Both the position numbers and the translations under genes were made by a program. The notes below the pieces were generated by a model, which searched no databases, had not been told where the DNA came from, and saw only the letters and a list, made by a program, of their open reading frames with translations. From Variovorax ginsengisoli (GTDB taxonomy: Bacteria; Pseudomonadota; Gammaproteobacteria; Burkholderiales; Burkholderiaceae_C): a stretch of DNA of 64,000 nt. Shown here one piece after another: positions 33,183 through 44,675 of the stretch (positions within the stretch are counted from its first letter, which is position 1; the number at the start of each line of letters is the position of its first letter). The stretch lies in assembly GCF_006438845.1 (NCBI RefSeq), contig NZ_RCZJ01000001.1, forward strand, positions 992,001-1,056,000, given 5' to 3'.

Positions 33183-33534
33183 GGGTTCATCACATCAAGG
33201 CGTTGTGAGCGATGTCAAGTCACCATCCGGCCACGCCAGTGAAGCCGTCGACCCTCTCTAGCATAAAGGCGCCAGAGCAAGTTGGATCTACAGCAGTCGC
33301 GAGCATGCATATGCACAAGCACAGCCGCCGCTTTTGGCGATACCGGAACTCCGTCACCGCCAGAACAACAACTCCAATTGATCTACTAAATTTTAGTAGC
33401 CGCAGGCACCATTAATCACACTTTTTATAAGACACTCCGAGACTGCGAAACCAAGGGCACCAGCCGCCTTGTCAGTCAGGCGGCAAAATTTGACCCCTTA
33501 GACGGAACGACTGCAAATCACCGACAATAGCAAT
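33183..33534. other. AT-rich intergenic region before the defence cassette
   Basis: 352 bases without a convincing gene. Composition drops sharply from GC-rich to AT-rich near 33250, marking the left edge of the variable region. It holds the palindrome at 33383-33399 and a GCCGCCT / AGGCGGC hairpin at 33463-33484 followed by AAAATTT. A TATAAG hexamer at 33426-33431 is a possible -10 box for the ATPase gene; no matching -35 box is clear. Confidence 0.6.
33383..33399. promoter_or_regulatory. Perfect palindrome upstream of the ATPase-HNH cassette
   Basis: CTACTAAA, one T, TTTAGTAG: an 8+1+8 perfect palindrome about 135 bases upstream of the ATPase start and just upstream of a possible -10 box. 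It is a plausible operator for the defence cassette. No regulator gene is linked. Confidence 0.45.
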
Positions 33535-35100
33535 ATGAAATTCAAAATTCTTACGCGTTTCGAGCATGACGGTTCCAGCTTAGATACCGTGTATCTTAGG
33601 ATCGATAGCTGGAATGACCACTCTTTTGTTACGATGTTTCACATGTCATATCGAGACTCGCATGGTCAAGAAACAGACATTGGCGCAGTGAAGATTGGAT
33701 TCAAAGGGCAGACCATCAGTCAATCCACATATTCAACTCTCAAAACTGAATTTCCTGAGCTCGATGAAAATTATTTTTCACTCGGTCAAGATGTTAATTT
33801 CTATCGCGTGGCCGCTCAACTTTCAGATGGAATAGGAAACCGAATTCTCTCCGCTATTCGAGATATTGTCCGGCACCCGGAGATAGTTGACGCCATAAAG
33901 GATGAGAAAGTGCTCAGCATTTCTCTACTGCGCGAAATCAGCCTATCCCTCGTAAAAGGTCAATTTTCTCGCGCCCTTACTGGCTCCGCAGAGCGGACCG
34001 ATTTCAATTTTCAATTTACAAGACCCGAAACTGAGTTCGAGGGATCCATTTCACTGGATTTCATGGTTAAGGTTGGCTCAACGCCCAGCACAAACATTCA
34101 CGCGGTTATTGGCCGCAACGGTGTGGGCAAGACGACTTTGATGAATGGAATGATTGACGCCATAACAAAGCGTCCGAACACAGCCAAATTCATCAATATT
34201 GAAACTTCAACGGCCAACGAGATTGGCACTGATTATTTCAGCAGCCTCGTCTCAGTTTCATTCAGCGCTTTCGATACATTTAACCCACCGAAAGAGCAAC
34301 CAGACCCGGCAAAAGGCACTTGCTATTTTTATATTGGACTAAAAGACGGCAAGGCTCCAGACCACCACCGCACCCTTCCTGATCTTCGGGCTGATTGTGT
34401 GAAGTCGCTAGCAGAATGCTTCCGAAACGATGGAAAGACTGCGCGATGGTTAAAAGCGATTGAAAAGCTTGGCTCTGACGAAAACTTCGCCGCCATGAAT
34501 TTGACACAACTGCGCTCAGCATATTTAAGTTTGAAAGAAAGGAGGCAGAACGAACAATCTGACTCCGCCAGCTTCGTGGAACAGTATGCGATCGAAGTTG
34601 ATAAATATCTCGAACGCATGAGTTCAGGCCATGCAATCGTGCTCCTGACGATTACACGTCTCGTCGAAACCGTTCAAGAAAAGACGCTAGTGCTCCTTGA
34701 CGAGCCCGAGAGTCATCTCCATCCACCCCTTCTCTCCGCATTCGTTCGGGCCCTTTCAGATCTGCTTCACGATCAAAATGGCGTGGCCATCATCGCGACG
34801 CACTCTCCAGTTATATTGCAAGAGATTCCTCGTGTGTGTGTCTGGAAAATCTATCGCGTTCGCAAAGCGGTTACTGTTGACCGACCGAAAATTGAAACAT
34901 TCGCTGAAAACGTGGGGATGTTGACGAGCGAAGTTTTCAGTCTTGAGGTAGCTCGCTCCGGATTCCATGCAATGCTTGAGACGTCCGTCAGAGAAGGTGC
35001 GGCATTCGACCAAATACTAAATCAATACAACGACCAACTCGGCTTGGAAGGCCGCGCAATTCTCGCGGCGCTAATCGCAGAGCGTGACGGGGCGATCTAA
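33535..35100 (+). CDS. AAA/ABC-type ATPase of a putative two-gene defence system
   Basis: Cytosolic ATPase of 521 residues. Walker A is GRNGVGKTT at 193-201; a signature-like SSGHAIVLLT is near 363; Walker B is LVLLDEPESHLHP with D389/E390; the switch His is in IIATHSPVIL. This is the SMC/OLD-like AAA_21 pattern of anti-phage ATPases such as PtuA. Unlike PtuA, where Walker A is near the N-terminus, some 190 residues precede it (FSLGQDVNFYRVAAQL, SLLREISLSLVKGQFSRALT) that I do not recognise. Codon use is AT-rich, unlike the flanks. The HNH gene starts one base after its stop. Probably senses infection and controls the nuclease; inferred. Confidence 0.85.
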   Translation: MKFKILTRFEHDGSSLDTVYLRIDSWNDHSFVTMFHMSYRDSHGQETDIGAVKIGFKGQTISQSTYSTLKTEFPELDENYFSLGQDVNFYRVAAQLSDGIGNRILSAIRDIVRHPEIVDAIKDEKVLSISLLREISLSLVKGQFSRALTGSAERTDFNFQFTRPETEFEGSISLDFMVKVGSTPSTNIHAVIGRNGVGKTTLMNGMIDAITKRPNTAKFINIETSTANEIGTDYFSSLVSVSFSAFDTFNPPKEQPDPAKGTCYFYIGLKDGKAPDHHRTLPDLRADCVKSLAECFRNDGKTARWLKAIEKLGSDENFAAMNLTQLRSAYLSLKERRQNEQSDSASFVEQYAIEVDKYLERMSSGHAIVLLTITRLVETVQEKTLVLLDEPESHLHPPLLSAFVRALSDLLHDQNGVAIIATHSPVILQEIPRVCVWKIYRVRKAVTVDRPKIETFAENVGMLTSEVFSLEVARSGFHAMLETSVREGAAFDQILNQYNDQLGLEGRAILAALIAERDGAI

Positions 35101-35101
35101 A

Positions 35102-35965
35102 ATGATGCGTCTAAATGACCCAGAACGTGACTTTAGCGCCACACTGGACGAATGTATAGAAGGCATATTAGGGAACAATGCCTTCAAAGCCAAGATGGTA
35201 GCAGCGAAGCCCGACCTGCTTCAAGCAGGGGCGAACTATATCATAGCAGGAAATTCTGGAGCACTTTTTTCGATTCCGCCAAGCGCAAATGAAAAGGAAA
35301 AAGACACGGTAATCTTGGGGAATTTGACCAAGGCAGAACTAGTAAATCTATACGAATATTACTTCAGAAATGAGGAAAAGGCTTCGAGAACAACCTATGA
35401 CAAGCTACTAAATTCAGCCCAGGAGCAGTGCCCATTTTGCGGTGGGATCGGGACGCCCAGAAATTTGGATCACTTTCTTCCTAAATCTCGCTTCCCACAG
35501 TTTTCAACCTTTCCTAAGAACCTTGTGCCCTCATGTCGCGATTGCAATATGGACGGCAAGGCTGAATCGTTTGCAACGCGAGCAGAGGATCAGCTTATTC
35601 ACCCATATGTCGATCATGACCGGTTTTTCAACAAGCAATGGATATTCGCAAAGTGTCTTCTAGACCCATCAAACAGGCCTATTTCGGTGCATTATTTTGT
35701 AGCTTCGCCTGACGAATGGGAGCAGGTCAATAAAGACAGGGCCCAAAAACACTTCCATGATTTTGGCTTGGCAAAGCGATATTCCGTCAAGGCCGCACAG
35801 CTACTCGAAACTACTCTTGCGCAAATTGCCGGGCTCAAAAAATTAGGACTCTCTAACGCAGCAATTTGCACCTCAATAATAAGCCCCGGCATTGACAAAG
35901 CGCCTTTTATCAATCATTGGCAAAAAGGAATGTTCCAAGCGATTTACGCGACCCTCCAAAACTAA
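35102..35965 (+). CDS. HNH endonuclease, effector of the putative defence system
   Basis: Nuclease of 287 residues from an ATG one base after the ATPase stop (a second ATG follows directly). The HNH/zinc motif is complete: C110 and C113 in CPFC, D123-H124 in LDHFLPKSRF, N140, then C145 and C148 in SCRDCN. The N-terminal 100 residues and the C-terminal 130 are helical and unassigned. ATPase plus HNH in this order matches Septu (PtuA-PtuB) logic, with the nuclease as effector. AT-rich composition is shared with the ATPase, showing joint acquisition. Alternative: another AAA-HNH family not yet named. Confidence 0.87.
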   Translation: MMRLNDPERDFSATLDECIEGILGNNAFKAKMVAAKPDLLQAGANYIIAGNSGALFSIPPSANEKEKDTVILGNLTKAELVNLYEYYFRNEEKASRTTYDKLLNSAQEQCPFCGGIGTPRNLDHFLPKSRFPQFSTFPKNLVPSCRDCNMDGKAESFATRAEDQLIHPYVDHDRFFNKQWIFAKCLLDPSNRPISVHYFVASPDEWEQVNKDRAQKHFHDFGLAKRYSVKAAQLLETTLAQIAGLKKLGLSNAAICTSIISPGIDKAPFINHWQKGMFQAIYATLQN

Positions 35966-36058
35966 ATCGCGAGTTTCCTTGTATTGCTGGATTGCTGGAG
36001 AATTTGCAAGCAAATTGGTCGGCGCACCCCGGCCACCGGTACGCACTGTGCATCGGGC

Positions 36059-36234
36059 GATATCGAACCGATTGGCCAAGTAGCGCCGGCCGATGCACGG
36101 GAGGCAGCCCAGGCTGGGAATGACCGTGGTGCGCAACTTGACCACCAGAGCAATGAAGATAAAGCCGCGTCCGCGTTGACCGGGAAAATCTCGACAGCTT
36201 CCAGGCGCTCCGGAAAGCTCGCGGTCAGTTCGAC
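36059..36234 (-). pseudogene. Decayed RelE/ParE-type toxin
   Basis: Directly after the phd remnant, in the same frame, comes VELTASFPERLEAVEIFPVN, the start of a RelE/ParE-like toxin without a start codon. After about 25 codons the similarity shifts to another frame and continues as VVKLRTTVIPSLGCLPCIGR to near 36059, where it stops resembling the family. It therefore carries a lost start, a frameshift near 36165 and a truncated C-terminus, and cannot make a working toxin. The family match is from memory of similar sequences. Confidence 0.6.
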
Positions 36235-36237
36235 CCG

Positions 36238-36582
36238 TTACAGCGGGTCAGCCACGCTTCTTGACGAGCTTAGTGGGGCTGGCGTCTTGGCCGCGGCGGT
36301 GCGGCGCTGCTGAAGCTTGGCGAGCGCACTATCGGCCTCGACGGTACCGCCCGTCGCGATATCGGCCAGACCGCGTTTGGCATCGTCAATCAAGAGCAGG
36401 TGAATGCGCTCCCGTTCCAGGCGGTGGTAGTAGTCCAGCCGGTCGGCATCGATCAACGCGACTTAACTCACACCGTTCTTGGTGATGATCTTCTCGGCAC
36501 CCGCCTTGGCCTGGTCCGCCAACTCGGACAGGTTGGCACGGGCCTGTGTGAATGTGACGACATCAGTGAATGCAAAGACCAT
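36238..36582 (-). pseudogene. Phd/YefM-type antitoxin with an in-frame stop
   Basis: From the ATG at 36582 the frame reads MVFAFTDVVTFTQARANLSE and LADQAKAGAEKIITKNGVS, then a TAA at 36463-36465, and continues in the same frame as VALIDADRLDYYHRLERERI to 36238. Phd/YefM proteins normally read SYVALI here, so a single change of a Tyr codon to TAA broke the gene. The first 39 codons hold the DNA-binding half, the rest the toxin-binding half. The adjoining toxin is decayed as well, so the module is inactive. Confidence 0.75.
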
Positions 36583-36722
36583 GGCGACTCTCCCAACGAA
36601 ATGACGACGGAATCCTGTGTGAGCCCAGTTGAAAAGGGTCGGTCGCTCTGTCACCAGAGCACGCCATCACACCTTCGCTCAGGCAGGCAATGCCTATGAT
36701 TCTTCACATCGTAAGGAATCCG

Positions 36723-36959
36723 ATGACCATCGCCACTTTGACCAGCAAAGGACGAATCACGCTGCCCATGTCCGTGCGCAAGGCGCTGGGACTTCGCCCG
36801 GGCGCCAAGATGGAGTTCATCGCCCAGGGCGACGGCTTCAAGGTGGTCGCACTTGACACCCATGTCTCCACGCTCAAGGGTCGCTTCGCCGGACGTGTTG
36901 CCAATCCTGTCAACCTCGAAGCCATGGATCCGGCATCGGACCTTGATCCAACGCTTTGA
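36723..36959 (+). CDS. AbrB/MazE-type antitoxin, orphan
   Basis: A 78-residue swapped-hairpin DNA-binding protein: MTIATLTSKGRITLPMSVRK, then ALGLRPGAKMEFIAQGDG, the AbrB/SpoVT signature. Its C-terminal tail would neutralise a VapC-type PIN toxin, yet no toxin gene follows; only 60 bases separate its stop from a terminator. An in-frame start at 36690 is less likely. GC content is intermediate. Probably the remaining half of a vapBC module or a stand-alone regulator. Confidence 0.8.
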   Translation: MTIATLTSKGRITLPMSVRKALGLRPGAKMEFIAQGDGFKVVALDTHVSTLKGRFAGRVANPVNLEAMDPASDLDPTL

Positions 36960-37018
36960 CCAGACACCGCTTCGGATGCGGACATCACGCTGCTGAGCTG
37001 ACTCAGCGCCCATGCAAA

Positions 37019-37044
37019 AGGCCCGACGCAAGTGCGCCGGGCCT
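37019..37044. terminator. Probable bidirectional terminator
   Basis: Stem AGGCCCG / CGGGCCT with an inner CGCA / TGCG pairing and a 2-base loop, flanked by AAAA on the left and CTCTT on the right. It lies between the orphan antitoxin gene and the convergent katG remnant and may be the terminator that came with the remnant. Confidence 0.65.
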
Positions 37045-37061
37045 CTTGAGTTAAAGCGATA

Positions 37062-37474
<413 letters not shown>

Positions 37475-37507
37475 GGGCACTTCGTATAGGCTTTTCGCGC
37501 TCGCACC

Positions 37508-38131
37508 TCAGCCGATCCAGTCGCGCCAAGACACGTCACCTCGCACCCGCCGCGCAACGTCATCGAGCCGACGCCCGAAGATCGCCCAGCGACTTTCACC
37601 GCCGAACTCGTCGTGGAGCGTCCTCACGAACAGACGCGCCTGATCGACCTCGTTTTGGCTGAGGTACCAACCGAACACACGTTCGTACTCAGCGAGCTTG
37701 CGGCGGGCAAGATGCGCAATCGCAGCCTGCGGCGTCGTCAGGCCGTCGAGCATGTCGAGCAGCGCCGTGACATCGCGTGCGACCTCCGCGCCGAGGGACT
37801 CGGCATCCGTGTCCAAGGTGACGTCGTATTCCCGGCGAGCGCCGGGGTCGGCGTCGTTCGGTCGAAGGCGCACATGACACGACGGCTCGTCGGGGTCTTC
37901 GATGAGGGGCTCGCCGATCACCGCGTCGAGCGCATGGAGGTACACGGACCCGTTGATGTAGAACCGCGCCGCGAGCGCACCGTTGCGCGAGCTGCGCTCC
38001 ACGTTGACGACCTGTGTGGCCTCCCCCACCCGACGCTTGAAGGTCGAGCCCGAGGACGTGAATCCTCGGGCGGCCAGGAGGGGCTTCAAGTGGGTGCGAA
38101 CGACCGCTGTGATCAGGTTGGCAGGTGACAT
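37508..38131 (-). CDS. DUF4304-like protein
   Basis: Product of 207 residues from the ATG at 38131: [20 protein letters not shown], then [14 protein letters not shown] and [20 protein letters not shown], the pattern of DUF4304 proteins, whose function is unknown. The frame is open further upstream but the extra part is unlike any protein and overlaps another gene. It lies between the katG remnant and intact katG, inside the variable region, and is transcribed toward the remnant. Related genes often occur near polymorphic toxin and accessory loci; nothing here shows such a role. Confidence 0.75.
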   Translation of the reverse strand: MSPANLITAVVRTHLKPLLAARGFTSSGSTFKRRVGEATQVVNVERSSRNGALAARFYINGSVYLHALDAVIGEPLIEDPDEPSCHVRLRPNDADPGARREYDVTLDTDAESLGAEVARDVTALLDMLDGLTTPQAAIAHLARRKLAEYERVFGWYLSQNEVDQARLFVRTLHDEFGGESRWAIFGRRLDDVARRVRGDVSWRDWIG

Positions 38132-38279
38132 GGTTGCCAAGAATAAGCCGCTGGAGCGTGCAGCCGACCTGCGTGCGTTCACGCCGCAACGACAGGCCAT
38201 GACGCATGCGTGATCCGATAGGCCTCTTGTATCCTCGTCACGCCCTTTTCCCCAGGCAACGCCGTAGCCGGACCCCTCA

Positions 38280-38615
38280 ATGAAGATCGAAGTGCACCGA
38301 GAAGCCTGCTGTTCCCAAGACGACCAGATGGGTCCGCTCGACCAGTCGTTCGAGTTGCCCGACGCATCCACCCTGGCCGATTTCCTCGATGCCGTGGCCA
38401 GCTCTCGCTTCCTGCAGTACTCGTCCACGCACGTGACCATGGACTGCCACATCGGCGGGCAAGTGGTCGCGGCGGTCTCCAGCCCGTCGTTGTTGTGGCG
38501 CCCTGCACCGGTCTTCACGACGCCAGCTCAAACGCCGATGCGGCAGATTGCCGTTGATGGCAAGGCGGAGTTCATCTTTCAGCGCGGGCGACGCGTTGCG
38601 CTGAACGCGGGCTGA
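38280..38615 (+). CDS. Hypothetical protein of 111 residues
   Basis: Starts MKIEVHREACCSQDDQMGPL and continues SFELPDASTLADFLDAVASS; no signal peptide, membrane helix or family I recognise. The sequence looks protein-like (mixed charge, regular hydrophobic spacing) rather than a frame shadow. It is divergent from the DUF4304 gene and converges on katG. No clear ribosome site precedes the ATG. Possibly accessory cargo of the variable region. Confidence 0.55.
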   Translation: MKIEVHREACCSQDDQMGPLDQSFELPDASTLADFLDAVASSRFLQYSSTHVTMDCHIGGQVVAAVSSPSLLWRPAPVFTTPAQTPMRQIAVDGKAEFIFQRGRRVALNAG

Positions 38616-38692
38616 AAGAAGAACGCCTGCCGATCACCTGACGCTGGACGTCGTGGCGATCGAGCAGGCGCGGGGCCGCAGGGCCGCTAGGC

Positions 38693-41829
<3,137 letters not shown>

Positions 41830-41875
41830 GCGACTCCCCTTTTCAACCTTATCAACCATCCACACGAGAGAACCT

Positions 41876-42181
41876 ATGGAACCGATGAAGCCGATGGAAC
41901 CCATGAAGCCGATGGCCCCGATAAAGACCGACGATTCGTGGTGGCCCGAGGGCCTGTCGAGTCCCAGTTCGAGCGGTGGACAGAACGGCCTGAAGTACGC
42001 CTTCTTCCCCAATCAGCAGCGCCTCGCGATCGAACGCAACGGCCAGGTCGAACAGTTCGACACGGGCAGCCATCGCATCTCGGGCGTGGCGCAGAGCCAA
42101 TCGGGCAGCGGCGGCGGTGACCCGGTGTTTTCGGCAGACGGCGCCAACGTGGCGCTGTCGGACCTGCGCAAGGTAGGCTGA
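41876..42181 (+). CDS. Small protein with N-terminal Met-x-Pro repeats
   Basis: Product of 101 residues preceded by GAGAG. The N-terminus is a tandem repeat, MEPMKPMEPMKPMAPIK, encoded by near-identical ATGGAACCG/ATGAAGCCG units. A polar Gly/Ser-rich part follows with SWWPEGLSSPSSSGGQNGLK and FPNQQRLAIERNGQVEQFDT. No signal peptide or known family. It starts 46 bases after the kinase-like gene and is probably co-transcribed. The repeat supplies several possible start codons in frame, so the true N-terminus is uncertain. Confidence 0.65.
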   Translation: MEPMKPMEPMKPMAPIKTDDSWWPEGLSSPSSSGGQNGLKYAFFPNQQRLAIERNGQVEQFDTGSHRISGVAQSQSGSGGGDPVFSADGANVALSDLRKVG

Positions 42182-42194
42182 ACGGGCCTGCCTT

Positions 42195-42824
42195 TCAGGC
42201 GCTGCCGTCGGCCAAGCCGTTCAGCGCCACCGCCCGAATCAGTTGCGTCGCCGGTTCGACCAGCCGGCGCAGGTCGGTCGAGCGCTCTTCCTCGACGGCC
42301 TGCAAGATCAGTTCGTTGATGCCGCCCACGACCGTCATGGCGAGTTCCGGCGTCAGGCGCGCGCCCTGCTCTCCCACCGTCGCCGCCAGGATGAAGCCCG
42401 CGATCTGCGCATTGACCTTGCGGCGCACCGCCAGGCCCGGCAGGCCCAGGCCGAGGATCTCGACGAACAGCGTCTTGAGCAGTGCCGGGTCTTCGGCGAG
42501 GAAATCGAGGTAGGCGGTGACGGCGTGCTCGACCTGCGTCTGCCACGGCTGCAGCGGATCGACGGCGCCGATCAGCACCACCAGCGCCTGCTCGCTGGCC
42601 GCTTCGTACAGCGCGAGCAGACAGTCGGCCTTGGTGGCGAAGTGCTCGTAGAAGCTGCGCCGCGATACCGCCGCCTCACGCACGATGTCGGCGATGGTGG
42701 TGTCGGCATAGCCTTTGGCAGCCAGGGCCTTGGTCATGCCTTCGAGCAGGCGCGCATGGTGCGCATGACGCTCCACAGCGCTTTCCTGGGAGGCATCGGC
42801 GGCGGGGAGATCGCGTGCAGTCAT
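42195..42824 (-). CDS. TetR-family transcriptional repressor
   Basis: Repressor of 209 residues. The N-terminal helix-turn-helix is ALAAKGYADTTIADIVREAA with recognition helix VSRRSFYEHFATK, and the C-terminal helical domain would bind a ligand and form the dimer. It is divergent from the diiron-type hydrolase gene, and two TGGTAC-N6-GTACCA sites lie in the shared 117-base gap. The gene most likely controls that hydrolase and itself. The ligand is unknown; related regulators often sense lipophilic compounds. Confidence 0.92.
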   Translation of the reverse strand: MTARDLPAADASQESAVERHAHHARLLEGMTKALAAKGYADTTIADIVREAAVSRRSFYEHFATKADCLLALYEAASEQALVVLIGAVDPLQPWQTQVEHAVTAYLDFLAEDPALLKTLFVEILGLGLPGLAVRRKVNAQIAGFILAATVGEQGARLTPELAMTVVGGINELILQAVEEERSTDLRRLVEPATQLIRAVALNGLADGSA

Positions 42825-42862
42825 GACACTGGTGGAGCCGTAAAAAAGCGGTGGAAACGGTT

Positions 42863-42880
42863 TGGTACTTGACAGTACCA
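42863..42880. promoter_or_regulatory. TetR operator 1, TGGTAC-N6-GTACCA
   Basis: Perfect 6-base arms around TTGACA. That central hexamer is itself a consensus -35 box, so a bound repressor would cover the promoter. It lies 79 bases upstream of the hydrolase start. Confidence 0.75.
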
Positions 42881-42899
42881 GATGTCGGCATGAAGATCT

Positions 42900-42917
42900 T
42901 GGTACGCACTCGTACCA
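42900..42917. promoter_or_regulatory. TetR operator 2, TGGTAC-N6-GTACCA
   Basis: A second copy of the same perfect arms with a different spacer (GCACTC), centred 37 bases from operator 1 and 25 bases before the hydrolase ATG. Two identical half-site pairs in a short gap strongly suggest a specific binding protein, most likely the adjacent TetR product. Confidence 0.75.
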
Positions 42918-42941
42918 CGCCCACACATTCTGGAAAACGCC

Positions 42942-43778
42942 ATGACCGAACTCGTTGTCCGCCGGCTTCTCATCGATCTTCAAGAGCCCTTCGCCCGCGA
43001 CTGGTGCGGCGGCGACGCCTTCGCCACCGCCTTCTTCAATGCCTTGTCGATGAGCTTTCCGTTCGGGGAGCAGTTCTTCATCGACTCGGTGCGCGACACC
43101 GTCGCCACCCTCCCGGCGCACCTGCAGACCCGCCACCAGGCCGAAGTTCGCGGTTTCATCGGGCAGGAAGCGACGCACCGGCGCATTCACGGCCTGTTCA
43201 ATGCGCACCTCGAACGCCAGGGCCTGGTCGACCGATGGACGCCGCGTGCCAAGAAGCGGCTCCAGCGGCTCGAGGGCAAAGACCCGCGCCATGCGCTGGC
43301 CATCACGGCCGCCACCGAGCACTTCACCGCGATGTTCGCCGACTGGCTGCTTGCCCATCCGCAGGTGCTCGACCGCGCCGAGCCGCGCCTGAAAGCGATG
43401 TGGATGTGGCACAGCGCGGAGGAGTCGGAACACAAGGACACGGCTTTCGACCTCTACCGCGCAGCCGAAGGCTCGCATGACCAGCGCAAGCGCTGGTTCC
43501 GCCGCGTGACGACCATGTTCCTTGGCGACCTGACGCGCCAGACGCTGTCGAACCTGCGCCACGAGGGCCAGCTGTGGAAGGTGTCGACCTGGCGCAGCGG
43601 CGCGCGCATTCTCTTCGGCGCGGGGGGGCTCTTCCGCAGCAATGTCAAGCCGTGGCTCGCCTACCTGCGCGAAGACTTCCATCCGTCGCAGCAGCACAGC
43701 GGCCTGGCCGAACGCTGGTTGGCGGACAACCGGGCGCTGTTCGAGCCGGTGAACGGGTCGCGCGCGGCAAGCATCTGA
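42942..43778 (+). CDS. Metal-dependent hydrolase family protein (PF10118), diiron-like
   Basis: Product of 278 residues. Conserved metal-ligand clusters are visible: FIGQEATHRRIHG, ITAATEHFTAMFADW and MWHSAEESEHKDTAFDLY. Their spacing of Glu and His resembles a ferritin-like diiron centre, although the family is named metal-dependent hydrolase. Members often sit beside TetR regulators and lipid or alkane genes. Here it is divergent from the TetR gene and preceded by two operators. Substrate unknown; a role in modifying a hydrophobic compound is plausible. Confidence 0.87.
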   Translation: MTELVVRRLLIDLQEPFARDWCGGDAFATAFFNALSMSFPFGEQFFIDSVRDTVATLPAHLQTRHQAEVRGFIGQEATHRRIHGLFNAHLERQGLVDRWTPRAKKRLQRLEGKDPRHALAITAATEHFTAMFADWLLAHPQVLDRAEPRLKAMWMWHSAEESEHKDTAFDLYRAAEGSHDQRKRWFRRVTTMFLGDLTRQTLSNLRHEGQLWKVSTWRSGARILFGAGGLFRSNVKPWLAYLREDFHPSQQHSGLAERWLADNRALFEPVNGSRAASI

Positions 43779-43787
43779 GCCTTCAGG

Positions 43788-44675
43788 CTAGGCGCACCAC
43801 CAGGGCACGAGCGAAGCGGCAAGGGCCAGCCCTTGCGCCAGGCCGGCGTCTGCAGACGGCGCGCGCCGCGCCGGGTCCAGGACGTTCTCCCCCATGGCCT
43901 CCACCGATTCGTCGTCGGGCACGGTCACATGCACCACGCTGCCCGCGGCCTCGAGTGCGGCGACTTCGGCACGGAGGTGCCCGCTGACCGGGTTGCCGTC
44001 GCTGTAGCCCAGCGGGGCCAGAACAACGACCTGTCGAGCGCCCGCGGCCACATGCGCGTTGGTGATGGAGGCGATGCCGCCGTCCATGTACATCGCATCG
44101 CCGATCGGCACGGCAGGCCAGGTGCCGGGCACCGCGCAGCTCGCGGCGACGGCATCGGCCAGCGCGACGCCGTCGTCCGCACCGAACACGCGGGGGGCAC
44201 CGGAATGCACGTCGACAGCCACGACCTTGAGCAAGCGCTGCGGCCAGGCGGCCACCGGAAGACGCGCCGCCACGATGGCCCGGCGCTCGGCGAGCGAAGG
44301 CGTTTCGCTGCGCAGGGCGAAGGCGCCGATGCGCTGCCGCGCGCGGGTGAGGTCGCCATCGACCTTCTCCATCAGCACACGGTTCTGCGCGTCGGCCGCA
44401 GCCTGCGAGTACGGTCTGAAGCGCTCCGCCGAATCGGGCGGCGGCCGTTGCTGGTCGCTCAGCAGGCGCTCCAGGTCGGCACCGCCCGCGAGCTGGGCAC
44501 CGGCCACCGAGCCGGCCGACGTGCCGACGAACAGATCGGCCGAGCGCAGGTCGACGCCACCGCGCGCCAGCCCCGCGGCCACGCCGATCTCCCAGGCGAT
44601 GCCGGCCACGCCGCCCCCGCCGAGCACCACGGCGCGCTGCACCGGCGGATGAGGAATGGCCGTGAGCGACGCCAT
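43788..44675 (-). CDS. Patatin-like phospholipase/esterase
   Basis: Serine hydrolase of 295 residues. The oxyanion loop is VVLGGGGVAGIAWEIG, the nucleophile is in the elbow FVGTSAGSVAG (GTSAG, matching GxSxG) and the dyad Asp is in MYMDGGIAS (DGG), so the active site is complete. It lacks a signal peptide and is cytosolic. Its ATG overlaps the CoA-transferase stop (TGATG), making it the last gene of the monooxygenase operon. In this setting it could open lactones or hydrolyse esters made by the monooxygenase; this is inference. Confidence 0.9.
   Translation of the reverse strand: MASLTAIPHPPVQRAVVLGGGGVAGIAWEIGVAAGLARGGVDLRSADLFVGTSAGSVAGAQLAGGADLERLLSDQQRPPPDSAERFRPYSQAAADAQNRVLMEKVDGDLTRARQRIGAFALRSETPSLAERRAIVAARLPVAAWPQRLLKVVAVDVHSGAPRVFGADDGVALADAVAASCAVPGTWPAVPIGDAMYMDGGIASITNAHVAAGARQVVVLAPLGYSDGNPVSGHLRAEVAALEAAGSVVHVTVPDDESVEAMGENVLDPARRAPSADAGLAQGLALAASLVPWWCA

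Noticed and set aside
33212-33415. A 67-residue open frame before the defence cassette
   Set aside because: It spans the compositional boundary, has no ribosome site, contains the palindrome and resembles no protein.
35966-36058. Possible attachment site at the right end of the ATPase-HNH cassette
   Set aside because: I could not find a matching direct repeat near 33183-33300, and there is no integrase or tRNA gene in the window.
35873-36145. A separate 90-residue gene on the minus strand
   Set aside because: Its N-terminal half is the second, frameshifted part of the decayed RelE-like toxin, and its end runs antisense into the HNH gene; it is not an independent gene.
38616-38692. Terminator after katG
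   Set aside because: The GGGGCCGCAGGGCCGC stretch downstream of the stop can fold, but no T-run follows on the minus strand, so it is not called.
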